Source: Rebecca billardiae RCC1528 (taxonomy: Eukaryota > Haptophyta). Taken from it: 64,000 bases of DNA. The number at the start of each line of letters is the position of its first letter. Position 1 is the stretch's first letter. Made by a program: the position numbers and the translations under genes. The notes under the pieces are model-generated. The model was given only the letters and a program-made list of their open reading frames with translations. It was not told the origin of the DNA and searched no databases. Below, piece by piece: positions 51,600 to 61,760 of the stretch. Where the stretch lies: positions 3,596,001 to 3,660,000 of the forward strand of contig OZ251224.1 of assembly GCA_965240325.2 (NCBI GenBank). The letters are read 5' to 3'.

Positions 51600-53124
51600 A
51601 TGACGATGGCGGTGGCGCGGCGTGTCCTCGGCGTGGCGGCACTCGCTGCCGCGCTTGCCGCATGGGAGTACACGCCCGAATGGACGGCGAGGCACTCCAC
51701 CGATGTAGATGCCGTGGCACGCACGGTGGCGCGCGACGTCGTCGACTTCTACTCGACGGTTGGCCTCCCACCGCGCTTTCAAAGCTCGTTTGCGAATCCG
51801 TGCTGGCGTAACGGCACGGGAGGCGAGCTGCGCTGCCTGCCGGCGTTCTACATCGTCGGCGGGTACAACTGTGGTGCACGGTTTATGTCTCAGCTCCTTC
51901 TGCGTGGCGTCTCGAGCGTTGCCCAGCCGCGTAAGCCCTTCACCAACCATTGGACGTACACGCCTGCAGCCGCGCCATTTGGCGCGTTCGTGCTGAGCAA
52001 CATGGAGGGCGCCGTCGAGGCGATCGAGGCGGACGGGCGGAAGCTCGCATTCAGTGTGAACCTCGACCTGCTCACGTTCACGTGGGGCGAGTCGAAGCGC
52101 GTGCACCACGCCTTCCACTCCGCCTTCTCCTGGTGCGGCAAGCTGTGCCACCGTGAGCAGCTTCCTGCTGAGTTTGCCGAGCGCTGCAAGGACCGGCGGC
52201 ATTACAAGCTGGACCACTGCGCCGAGATGGCTTGGCGAAACGACGTGGCGACGCCGCCGAACGCAGGTGGGCCGGCGGCCGCCGCGGCCTCGGCCTCCGC
52301 CGCGCCCGCGCCGCCCGAGCTCACGCTGCCGCACCTGATGGCGTTTGCGCACGGCGGCCGGCTGCGCGACAGTGCGCGTGGTCGGCCTCCTGCGAAACCC
52401 GGTCGACCGGCTGTGGGCGGCGTTCTTCTCGTTCGGGCAGTACCACATGCACTACGGGGACAGCGAGAGCGGCGTGCGTGCGTACATGGCGGAGCAGGCC
52501 GGCGCGTTCCGCGCGTGTGCCACGCGGCACGGCGACTGCGCGTGTGCGCTCAAGTTCGAGGCGCTCGCCGCCGCCTACCAGGACCTCTACTACCACTGCG
52601 ACCAGCTGCTCAAAGGGCTGTACGCGCCGTTCGTGGAGGAGTGGCTGCGCGCGGTGGGCGGGCGGGCGAATGCGCACTTTGAGCTGAGCGAAGACTTCTT
52701 CGCGTCGCGTCGGGCGGTGCTCGCGCGCGTCGCCACCTTCAGCGGCCTGCGCGCGACGGACGCTGAGCTGGACGCGATGGCAGCCAAGCCGCACAGGCCG
52801 CCACAGAAGCGCTCGCCTGGCGGGCAGGTGCGCTCGTGGGACATGTCGGCGGCGCTGCGCGCGGAGGTGGAAAGCTTCTATCGGCCATACAACGAGCAGC
52901 TGGCGCGGCTCCTCGGCGAGCCGCGGTACGCGCAGTGGCCCTTGTATGTGCCCAATGACGCGTCGACGGCAGCCGCAGCGGCGCACAGCCGGCGGCGCCG
53001 GCTGCGTCACCTGCGTGAGGACGGTGATTCCGCGGCTGGGCGGCAGTTGAGGACATGGAACGCATCTCTGGTGGCAACCCAGTCACCTGCCCGCCGTGCC
53101 TCGGCTGGCCGTCGCGCGTATTAG
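51600..53124 (+). CDS. Golgi-type sulfotransferase, two exons
   Basis: Exons 51600-52266 and 52373-53124 join across a 106-bp GT-AG intron (GTGGGCCG...GACAG); the junction NA | VRVVGLLRNPVDRL restores the reading frame and gives 472 residues. The start may be 51600 or 51606. An N-terminal hydrophobic segment (VLGVAALAAALAAWEY) fits a type II membrane anchor. The 5'-PAPS-binding loop region is FYIVGGYNCGARFMSQLL, in which the usual Lys is missing. The 3'-phosphate motif RNPVDRLWAAFFSF is well conserved and followed by the usual helices and AELDAMAAKPHRPPQKR. The family transfers sulfate from PAPS to carbohydrate or other acceptors; the acceptor is unknown. The atypical P-loop lowers certainty about activity. 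Confidence 0.78.
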
Positions 53125-53513
53125 CTCGGCAATGATCATGCCTTCATTGCCAGGCCAGGGGCGCAGCACTCCGCACTGCCCGCAGTAGTGGCGTGACACG
53201 CCGCTGACCGCGCCGCCGATTTGGTTCGTGGGCCGGCCCGGCGGCCCCCGACCCGGGCCCCGCCCCCCCGAGTTCAGAACGGACGAGCCGCCGAGGTGAC
53301 CGAGCAACTGCAAGGGAGAGTTTCAGAGTGCTGCTCATCCTATAGTACAGAGTACTACTGCCAAGGGCTGGTACTTGCTACTGCAGTCTGACGAAGTCGT
53401 TATTCGATCAAGGGCATTCGATTATTCGGCCGGGCCAGTCCGGCACTCAAGAACGGTATTATGGGGGTACGACACGGTCGTACGGACCAAATTCAAAATC
53501 ACCGTCCGCGGTC
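53125..53513. other. Intergenic region
   Basis: GC-rich stretch CCGACCCGGGCCCCGCCCCCCCG near 53249, then ATGGGGGTACGACAC near 53461, which resembles the GGGGGTAC phrase of the repeat family seen at 28,050 and 57,470. No gene is seen. Confidence 0.4.
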
Positions 53514-55554
53514 ATGGCGGCCGCGGCCAGGGACGACACGAGCGACGGCGAGGAAATGGCATCATCAGAGTGCCGGCGGCTGCTGCGCCGATGGCGGTCG
53601 GTGCTACATGCCAAGCGAGTACGTCAGGCACAAGCTTACCTGGCACGGCGCCACGTGGTCATCGTTGAGCTTAATCGCGCCCTCGACGCATGGAACGACT
53701 CCACGCTCCCCACACTGGCAACGCGGAGCCGCACTGAGCCCCGCCGCCGGCTCCTCTTCACCCCGCCGGCAGGTGTTCGGCGGAGAGGCATAGTTTCGGC
53801 TCGCACCACAGGTGGCCGGCGCCACGCAGCGCGCGCGCGCAGCCTCGAGCTGCGCGCTTGTCGTGCGGCGATCGACAGATGGCGCGCTCGCGCGGTCAAG
53901 GCGCATGCCACGCTGCCGCTCGAGTACGTGCTCGACCGGCGCGCCTCGTCGAGCGCGAAGAGCTCGCCCGCACCGGCGAGAGCGCGACAGACGCCGCCAG
54001 GCTCGGGCCGCTCGAGCACCGGTCAGCACAGGCGGCTCTCACCGGTCGCCGCGCTTGCGTTGCGTGCGCTTGCGCGCGCAATCGATCTCGCCTGCCGGGG
54101 CGCCGCCGGTGGCGATGGTCCGGCCGATCGGTCAGCACGAGGACGCGCGGCTGCGGCCGGCGCTCCTTCGTCTGTACGAATTCGCACAGTCCGGGCGGCG
54201 CGCGGCGCGCCACGCCGCGCTCGCGCGCCACGCGCACACCGCGCGTGCGCTCGCACGCGCGTGCGGCCGGTGGGTGCTTTGCTGCTGGCTCAAGGAACGG
54301 GCGCGTGCACGTTACGAGTGGCTCAGCGGCGTGGCGCGGCGCGAGCGCGAGCGCGCGGAGGCGAGGGCAAGCCGCGCGTGCTTCCGCGCGATGCACGCCG
54401 CCTGCGTCTCGTGCCTCGCCCGCCGCCGGCTCGACAGCAGGCGCGAGCGCGCGCAGCTCAGGCGGCCACGCACGTTTGCAGCCGCGGCCGCAGCCCTTGA
54501 CGCGTGGCGGCGCGCGGCCAGCCTGCGCTCGGCGCGGGTGCGCGCAGCGTGGCAGGCGCGGACGCGGCTTGCGCGCGCGCTTGCTCGACTTCGTACGGCT
54601 TGCTCGCACGCGGGCCGCCAACGCCGTCTCGAGCACGCGCTCATGCTCCGCAGCCAGCGCGCGGCGCGCGCGCTCGCCCCGGCGCGGCATGCGGTCCAGG
54701 CCCTGCGCGCGCGCGCGGCGGCGCGCGCGGCGGCGCGCGCGGCGGGCGCGGTGGCTTCGCGTACGCGCGCACGAGCGGGCGCCCAGCAGCTGCTCGTGAC
54801 GGTGTTTGTGTCCTGGTTGGCACACACCAGCGCGATCGGCGCTTGTATGCTCGCTCTCGCGCGCTCGGCGCGCCGCCTGCATGTGGCGCGTGCCGCCAGG
54901 CGCACGCTACTCGTGCTGCGCGCGCGGACGCGCGCGCGCGGCGTGCGCGCTCGTGCGGGGCGCGTGGCGGCGGCAACGCACCTCCGCGGTGTTGTACGCA
55001 TGCTCCGCGCGCGCTCGACCCAAGCGAGCACCACGCAGCCCGCGCGCCCCCTCCCACTTGGCCTCGCCGCCGTGTGTCACACAGCTGAGCACCGCTGGCG
55101 GAGGTGGCGGCGCGAGGCACGTCGGCTGCGGTCCGCGCGCCGCGCCCTCAGCGTGCTCGTGGCGCGGGCGAGCGAGGGCGCGACGCCCGTGCGGCTCGGC
55201 GTCGCCCTTGAGCGGTGGCGCGTTGCGCTCGCGCTTCTCTCCGCCGCGGGGCGCGAGCCGACCCTCCGCGGCGCCGCGCTGCTCGGCGCTCACCTGGGCC
55301 GCACTGTCGAGGCCAGTGGCCGCGTCGCTGCCCGGCGCTCACTGCACCGCTGGGCGGCGAGCGCGGCCGTGCTGGGCGCGGAGGCGCGCGCGCTGGCTCT
55401 CACGCGCGCGCACGAGGCGGAGCTCGCGCGCGTCAAGGCGGATCACGCGCGTGCGCTCGAGGAGGCCGAAGCCGGCTGGCGGAGCGCGCTCGAGCGCGTG
55501 GCCGAGCACGCCGCCGCCGCGCGCGAAACGGACAGTGTCAGTGATGCTGCGTGA
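53514..55554 (+). CDS. Arginine/tryptophan-rich helical repeat protein, possibly SFI1-like
   Basis: Two overlapping frames are coding: 53514 to about 54130 and about 54140 to 55554. They need an intron or a one-base shift; the most plausible acceptor is the CAG at 54133-54135, but the donor is unclear. Residues are mostly Ala, Arg and Leu in long helices. A loose repeat with W and R/A spacing recurs (LLRRWRSVLHAKR; AIDRWRARAVKAH; ALDAWRRAASLRS; HRWRRWRREARRL; LERWRVALALL; LHRWAASAAVLG). This recalls the centrin-binding repeats of SFI1 at centrosomes or basal bodies. The match is by pattern only. The C-terminus is a coiled coil (HEAELARVKADHARALEEAE). If SFI1-like, it would bind centrin in the flagellar apparatus; a generic low-complexity protein is the alternative. 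Confidence 0.55.
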
Positions 55555-55704
55555 GTGACTTCACATCGATGACGTATTATTACCGTATTGACGATTGATT
55601 GACGACGTGACTCAGTCGTCTGCGCGCGTGCAGCACTCGCGTATCGGAATAATCGCGCGCTAGCAGCCCGGTATAGGTGGCCCGTGCGCCGGCTCCTGCT
55701 CCTG

Positions 55705-57261
55705 TCATCGGCCCCGGCGACGAAGCCACTCGAAGGCGTGCATCACATCACCATCCAGGCCCACGGTACAGTAGCTGCCTGCAGCGCCTGCTTTGAGACT
55801 GTAGCTCTCTTGTCCCGCTGCTGCATCATCAGGAGCCATGTCTACCTTGGGCTCGAGCGAGCCTGCCACGAGGGGACTCTCGCACAGCGCCTGCGGCACG
55901 AGGCCATCGAGGTCAGGCTCCTGGGCAGCGTCGTGCCCTTGGCCGGCGCCGGCGCCGCGCGCGCACTGGCGTGCGGTAAGGTACAAGGTGTACCCTCGCA
56001 CGTCGGTGCGCAGCGCCAGGGGGCACGCGTCTTCGTCGTGGTGCGCTCCGTCGCCTTCAGGGGCTGCCCCGGGCTCGGCCACGGCCTCCGCGGTGGCCTC
56101 AGCAGTGCGCGCGCCGCGCGGCGGCGGATGGAGGATGTCGTAGCCCCACGTCGGCATGCCGGCGCAGTCGCGCTCTAGGCGCGCGTTGAGCGCACGCAGA
56201 CGCGCCAGGTCTGCGGCCACCGCGTCGACAGGCTCCGCTGCGAGGTCCGCGGCGAAGCTCGCCACGCCGTGGGCGTAGAGCGCAGTGTCCACGGCACTCA
56301 CCGCGGCAGCGCGTGCGCGCTGCTCAGCGGTGAACCGCACGCGCTCCGCTGCGCCCGAATGGTCCTTCATGCGCAGGCTCGCGAGCTCCTCCAGCGCCAG
56401 CGCCCCCCCGAGCCGCCGCCGGAGGACCACCAGGCCCTCGTCCAGACGCTCCGTAAGCAGCACGAGGTCAAATGCGCCGACCGTGGCGCGCGCCCACTCG
56501 TCCACTGCTCGTGCGTCGCCGTCGCGTGCCGTGGACGCGCCGGCGCCGCCGCAATCCGGGTGCACGCCCCCGGCGCGCGCGTACCAGCCCAGGTCGTGCG
56601 CCTGCACATTGCGCGCCGCGACGGCCGCCCGTGTGTCCACGCACTCAAGGCCCGCCACCCAGTCCAGGTAGCTGTCCACCGTTGCGTGCGCGGCGCGCAG
56701 GCGAGGGTACCAGTTGTAGGTTGACTCGGCCTGTCGCCCGGGCTCGCGGAGAACGGTTAGCGTGAAGGGCGCACGTGGCACATGCGGCGCGGCGCCCGGT
56801 ATCAGAGCACGCGGCACCGCGCCTTCGCGGCTGCGGAGGAAAGCCGCCATCGCGCGTGCGTCATAGACCGCGTGATGGGCGATGATGTCAAACCGCGCGC
56901 GGCCGGGCCCAGTGGCGCGCGCATCGGCGTCAGCGGCCCAGGCGGTCCAGACCGCGCCGGGAAAGCTCCCAGGATAGTTGAAGTGCGAGCCGGCGTCCGG
57001 CGCGACCATCACGGAGAGGTTGCGCCAGTCGGCCGCGCGGAGGAGCAAGGTTGCCACGGTAGAGGAAGCAGTCTTATGCGTCTTGGAGAACAGCATGGGG
57101 GGAAGTGGCGGCGCCTGGTGGAGGAGGTCGGCGCGCTCGGTGTCGTTCAAGAGGAAGCCCTGCACGCCGCCGAGGGGGCCTGGGTCGGCCCACGCAACGG
57201 CGGCGGCGGCAGCGCCGCGGTCGGACGCCACACGAGGCCCGCGTGCGAGCGCCACGTCCAT
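55705..57261 (-). CDS. Galactose-3-O-sulfotransferase-like protein
   Basis: About 518 residues from the ATG at 57259-57261. The PAPS-binding loop FSKTHKTASSTVATLLLR is almost the GAL3ST signature (KTHKTAGSTV). The second motif TLTVLREPGRQAESTYNWY corresponds to the 3'-phosphate binding region. FDLVLLTERLDEGLVVLRRR and the LRMKDHSG segment also fit. The C-terminal 130 residues are low complexity. The enzyme is expected to sulfate galactose or similar sugars in the Golgi. The 5' end is uncertain: upstream the frame is open and encodes a hydrophobic stretch (GVALCFFTVALCFFTGALLL) that would make an ideal membrane anchor, but no ATG precedes it in frame, so an upstream exon or a start damaged by the nearby repeat is possible. 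Confidence 0.82.
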   Translation of the reverse strand: MDVALARGPRVASDRGAAAAAVAWADPGPLGGVQGFLLNDTERADLLHQAPPLPPMLFSKTHKTASSTVATLLLRAADWRNLSVMVAPDAGSHFNYPGSFPGAVWTAWAADADARATGPGRARFDIIAHHAVYDARAMAAFLRSREGAVPRALIPGAAPHVPRAPFTLTVLREPGRQAESTYNWYPRLRAAHATVDSYLDWVAGLECVDTRAAVAARNVQAHDLGWYARAGGVHPDCGGAGASTARDGDARAVDEWARATVGAFDLVLLTERLDEGLVVLRRRLGGALALEELASLRMKDHSGAAERVRFTAEQRARAAAVSAVDTALYAHGVASFAADLAAEPVDAVAADLARLRALNARLERDCAGMPTWGYDILHPPPRGARTAEATAEAVAEPGAAPEGDGAHHDEDACPLALRTDVRGYTLYLTARQCARGAGAGQGHDAAQEPDLDGLVPQALCESPLVAGSLEPKVDMAPDDAAAGQESYSLKAGAAGSYCTVGLDGDVMHAFEWLRRRGR

Positions 57262-57321
57262 GGCATCCGATGGGGTGGCGGTGGGACAGGTGGCACTGAT
57301 GGGAGCAGAGTCCTCGCGACG

Positions 57322-57378
57322 GTGAAGAAGCAGAGCGCCAGTGAAGAAGCAGAGCGCGACGGTGAAGAAGCAGAGCGC
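57322..57378 (+). repeat. Three units of GTGAAGAAGCAGAGCGC
   Basis: Starts at 57322, 57341 and 57362. On the minus strand it encodes the hydrophobic ALCFFTVALCFFTGALLL segment ahead of the sulfotransferase. The spacing (19 and 21) changes frame, yet the combined frame stays open. Confidence 0.85.
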
Positions 57379-57485
57379 CACTCCACGTGCGCGATCAGCA
57401 CCACACCCTAATTCCGAATTGCGGCTCTGGCAGGGGAAGGAGAGGAGGCCCTCGCCTGTAGCGGAGTACCGTATGGGGGTAGTAC

Positions 57486-57720
57486 TGGCGTCAATCACGC
57501 CTTAACCACGCAAGTTAAAATTCCCCTTTATAACGGGCTCCGGGTGATCAGGCTGGCGGCCGAAGCCTCCAGCCCTACCCTGGCCAGCCCCCAACCAACC
57601 ACCACCCTCACCCAACCTCAAACCACTGACCGAGACAAGCATGTGCACGTTCAAACATGTATACATAGTAAACTTTTGTACCTCTAGATTTGTACCGTAC
57701 GGGGCTGGCCAGGGTAGGGC
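57486..57720. repeat. Composite dispersed repeat with 20-bp inverted repeat
   Basis: 57486-57508 is the inverse of 28089-28111 (23/23 bases). 57518-57589 is copy B of the 72-bp repeat at 44745 (71/72). GCCCTACCCTGGCCAGCCCC (57572-57591) and its exact reverse complement (57701-57720) flank 109 bp. AGTTTACTATG-type and GAACGTGCAC phrases from the 28-kb copy recur inverted at 57640-57680. This is a mosaic of repeat modules. Confidence 0.8.
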
Positions 57721-57888
57721 GTATGGCATTGTCATGCTCGACCGCCGCAATTCGGATTGCCTTGTCTTCGAGTCTCGCGTTGATTCATGAGCACACAATG
57801 GGGCGGCCGCTTGAGCTGAGTGCACTCGAGCGAAAACGTGCCAGGCGAGGACCCCCTCGCAGTGGTGCTAATCTGCCGCCCTGACCGT

Positions 57889-57929
57889 GAGGGCACCGTG
57901 CCCTAGAGTCTGGAGGGCACCGTGCCCTC
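57889..57929. repeat. Tandem pair of short palindromes
   Basis: GAGGGCACCGTGCCCT occurs at about 57889 and about 57913, each nearly a perfect inverted repeat. They are 24 bp apart. The sites may be protein-binding or structural; nothing else supports a role. Confidence 0.6.
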
Positions 57930-58988
57930 GTGGGGCTCTCGATGAGTTCGAGTGGTGGACGGGGGTGCATCGGGTGCTAGTGACGGTACGATGGGCCGCG
58001 ACGAGCCCGCCATCACCCAATGATCTCGTGCGGTGCCAGCTCGCCCTCCTCCTCCTCGTCACTCGCACTGGCACCACGTCGCGCGCGCGCGCGCATGGCT
58101 TGCCTTGCGCGCGCTGTGTTCACGCGCAGTCTGCTTGGCAGCAGGGCGGCCGTGGCTGGTGGTTGCGGTCGCGGATGATTGGAGTGTGTGCAGCTGCGCT
58201 ACATCCGCACGCGACCCGCCCGTCCTCTTCGAGCGCTGGAGAGACACGCGTGTCGCGCATGCACTCGAGTGGAAGCAGGAGAGCGGCACGCGAGCTTGGC
58301 TGCGCGCGCACGACAAGGTGCGCCAACACACAGCTCCTCCCGTCATGAGCACCAGCTACGCACGCACCCCTTCCGCGCTGCCTGACCTGCGAGGCCGCCG
58401 CGGTGCGGACACTGCGTGAGACACCCACGGTCAGCGGCCACGGCTGACACGGTCGCGTGCTGCACAGCAATCTGGCTCAAAGCATACTCTCGCGAGCAAT
58501 GGCCACATCGACCGGCTAGCCATGTCAGTCCGATCAGCGATGGCGCGACATCGCTGCTGCCTGCCGGTGCCCCCCCCTCCCGCAATGCCGCCCTTGTTCC
58601 TCTTCGGAACGGCGGGCTTGATCGCTCCGCGCGCCGCTCACGGCCGCGCTCGAGCTCGCGCTCGCTGCATCGGCGGCACCACCGCCCGTGGTCGTGCTCT
58701 CTGTCACCACCGCCGTGGTGGCGGACCGGCATGATGAGCGAAGTGCAGTCGAGCGACCTGGCGGCGCAGCTGCTGTGTTTCTACGGACACCGACGCCCGC
58801 CACCATGATGACGATGGCCGATAATGATGATGATCGTCCTCGCCGACCTCGCCGCGCGGCACCAATAAGGCCTGTCGTCGCCAGCGCATTATCAGACTCA
58901 GAGTCAGTAGCTACGCGAATATCGATTATCGGACACTGCCGTCACCGTGACACTGCTATACAATGCTGAAGCTACTGATGTGATATAC

Positions 58989-59088
<100 letters not shown>

Positions 59089-59688
59089 TCTTTAGGGCGT
59101 ATCAAAATTATACTCAGCAGCAAATAATTTCAGACAGCTAGCTAACTAGTCCCGGGGCACGCTGGTTCCGTAGTATGTATGTGTGTGCGTGTGTGATGTG
59201 TGTATATATACACGGATTTTCGTGCCGCCAATTAATAACGACTACGAATGACTACGAGTACGGAGTAGACGCGACCAGTTGAGTTGATGAGTCGATTGAC
59301 GAATAAACTTCTGCTGCTCATTCTCACGGACACGACGGCGGACGACCGTCTCAGGGCGTCTCCCGTGTAAGTGTAGCTTAGTAGGATTCACTCCTGGGCC
59401 ACTCCGAGCCCGGCCCCGAGTACGGTCTACGGAGCAGGCTGCTCTGAGATGAGCAGCGGCTATTATAGATAGCGCAGCGCAGAAAAAATACTGCTGTAGT
59501 ACACATGCAATACACACAGTGCGCCGGCCGGAGGTGGAGTTTGGCGAAGCCTTCAACGAGGTAAGAACTAAGATACAAAGCGGTGGCGAGCCGGAGCAGA
59601 TGCAGCTGTGCCGTAGACGGAGCCACCGTCGCTGCCCGTCGCTGCACCGGATCAAAGCCCGGACGTCGGCGCGCCTCCAGCATGCGCC

Positions 59689-61559
59689 TCATGCACCCAA
59701 CTTGAGGCCACCTTCGGGGCGCGACGCGCGCGCTGCCCACGCGTCCTTGATGAGCGCGGCGGACGACGCCGAGAGCATGTTGCCCCTGCAACCGCCACAC
59801 GCCGAACGGCAGGGGAGGGGCGCGTCGGCGGCGCGAACAATCTCATCAGTGGGCGAGCGCAGCGCGCGGCCGCGCGGGCAGCTCGGCCGCGTGCAGCACG
59901 CGCCAGACGCGGTGGCGCGCACCCGAGCTGCAGCGACGAGAGCTCCGAGTTGGCCTCCAGCGCCTCGGCGAGCGCGGCGCCGCTGCGCATGCCGAGCCGC
60001 GGGCACAGCAGGACGAGGCCCTTGAGCGACGCGTTCTCCTGGAGGCCCTCTGCGATGGCGACGACGCCCTGGTCGGAGATCGAGTTGTTGCGCAGGCTGA
60101 GCTCGACGAGCGAGCGGTTCCGCTTCAGCGCGGCGCCGAGCGCGACGGCCGCCGCGTTGGCGATCTTCTGCCCCATCAGGTCGAGAGTCGCCAGCTTGGT
60201 CGGGCGCGTCGCCAGCGTGTGCGCGAGCGCGACCACGGACGTGTCGCTCAGCGCGTTGCCGCCGAGGTGGAGGTGCTCGAGCGTCCGGTTGGTGGCGAGG
60301 TCGTGCGCGATCAGCAGCACGTCCGCGTCCACCGCGCACGTGAACACCTTGGTCGTCGTGCCCGAGATGTCGGCGAGCTCGATCGGCGTGGCGCCACACG
60401 CCGTGCCCGCGCTGCGCGCGAGCGTGCACGCCGCGTCGACCGAGAGCTTGTTGTGCACGAGGCTGAGCTTGCGCAGCGCGCGGTCGGCCGGCCCGTCGCG
60501 CAGCGCGCGGGCGAGCGCGTGGCCGCCCGCCATGCCGATCAGGTTGTGCGACAGGTGCAGCGCGTCCAGGCCGCCGCCCTGCTGCAGCACGTGCGCGAGC
60601 GTGCACGCGCCGCCGTCGCCGATGCGGTTCCGCCGCAGGTTGAGTGTGCGAAGCTCGCGGCCGCCGACGCCGAGCGCGCGCGAGAGCGTGCGCATCGCGT
60701 CGTCGCCGAGGCTGTTGTGCGACAGGTCGAGCGTGTGCAGGCCCTTGCACTTCACCAGCGCGCGCGCGAGCTCGGCCGCGCGCGACACGCCGCAGCCCTG
60801 CAGCGAGATCGACTCCAGCGCGGGCGCGGCGGCCATGGCGATCGCGAGCGGGCGCAGGTGCTCGCGGTCGAGCGGGCCCACCTCGGTGAGCGCGACGTGC
60901 TTGATCGTCGGGTGGAGTGTGAGCAAGACGCCGATGCCGGCGGCCGTCTCCGCCGACAGCGGCCGCCGGTCCACGGTGAGCACGACGTCGCCATCTGCGG
61001 CGGCGGCGAGCGGCTCGTCGTCGGTGCTGCTCAGCGATGAGCACGTGCGCGCGAGCGATGGCGGCGCGGCTCCTGCGGCGATCTCGACGACGGAGAGCTG
61101 CGCGACGCACTTGAGAGTCTCGACGTGCTCCTCGAGCACGGCGGCGTGCTCTCGCCGCGCGTGCTCGAGCGACTCTGCCTGCGTCTGTGCGACCAGCGTC
61201 AGCGCGAGGTACTCGGGCGACCATGCTGCCGCCGCCGCTGCGTGGCTGTCCACCGGGAGCGCGGCTGGCAGCTTGAGCGAGGGCAGCTCGGTGGCGGAGG
61301 TGCACGCGGGCACGCACGCCGGTGAGAACATCGGCGTCGGCGGGGCTGGCTCCGGCGAGGCCAGCAGGGCGCGCGCCACCTCGAGCCCTTGCTCAAGCTC
61401 AGCGAGCCGACTCGACTGCCGGTGGGCGACGAGGGAGAAGACGAGCCCGTCGACCGGGCTGCGCGTCACGCAGGGTCGCGCACGCATCTGCGCACCCCCG
61501 CGCGGCGGCGAGGCGGGCGATTCGCCCGCAGTGGCCTGAATCGTCGCCGCCCTCGACAT
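59689..61559 (-). CDS. Leucine-rich-repeat (RNI/NLRC-type) protein, two exons
   Basis: Exon 1 is 61559-59923 and exon 2 is 59785-59689; the 137-bp intron 59786-59922 (GTGCGCGC...TGCAG) splits a repeat (SSLQLG | GNMLSASSAALIKD). The product is 577 residues. Residues 1-165 are low complexity with short helices. From about residue 200 on there are about ten ribonuclease-inhibitor-type LRRs of about 28 residues (LHTLDLSHNSLGDDAMRTL; LRTLNLRRNRIGDGGACTL; LVELSLRNNSISDQGVVAIA). This curved repeat is a protein-binding surface, as in RanGAP and NLR proteins. No NACHT or kinase domain is attached, so the function is unknown. Without splicing, exon 1 would run into an arginine-rich tail; the splice restores a proper LRR end. 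Confidence 0.85.
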
Positions 61560-61760
61560 GACGCGCGTCGACCGGCACGCTGGATGCGCGTGCCGTTTGG
61601 TGTCGTGGGCAGTCGTGGGAATCTACGCTCGCACGTGCGCACCGGTCGCTTGGAAGCCCGGCCTCCTTCCCAACCCGCCTTCTCATCTCCGGGACGGCGC
61701 CTCCTGAAACGGTACTGTGCGACTACCGACTTGTTACTTATTGTAAGCATTCGATGACGA

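Noticed and set aside
52267-52372. Frameshift making the sulfotransferase a pseudogene
   Set aside because: A 106-bp GT-AG intron of the size seen in RAE1 joins the two frames exactly at a conserved motif, so no frameshift is needed.
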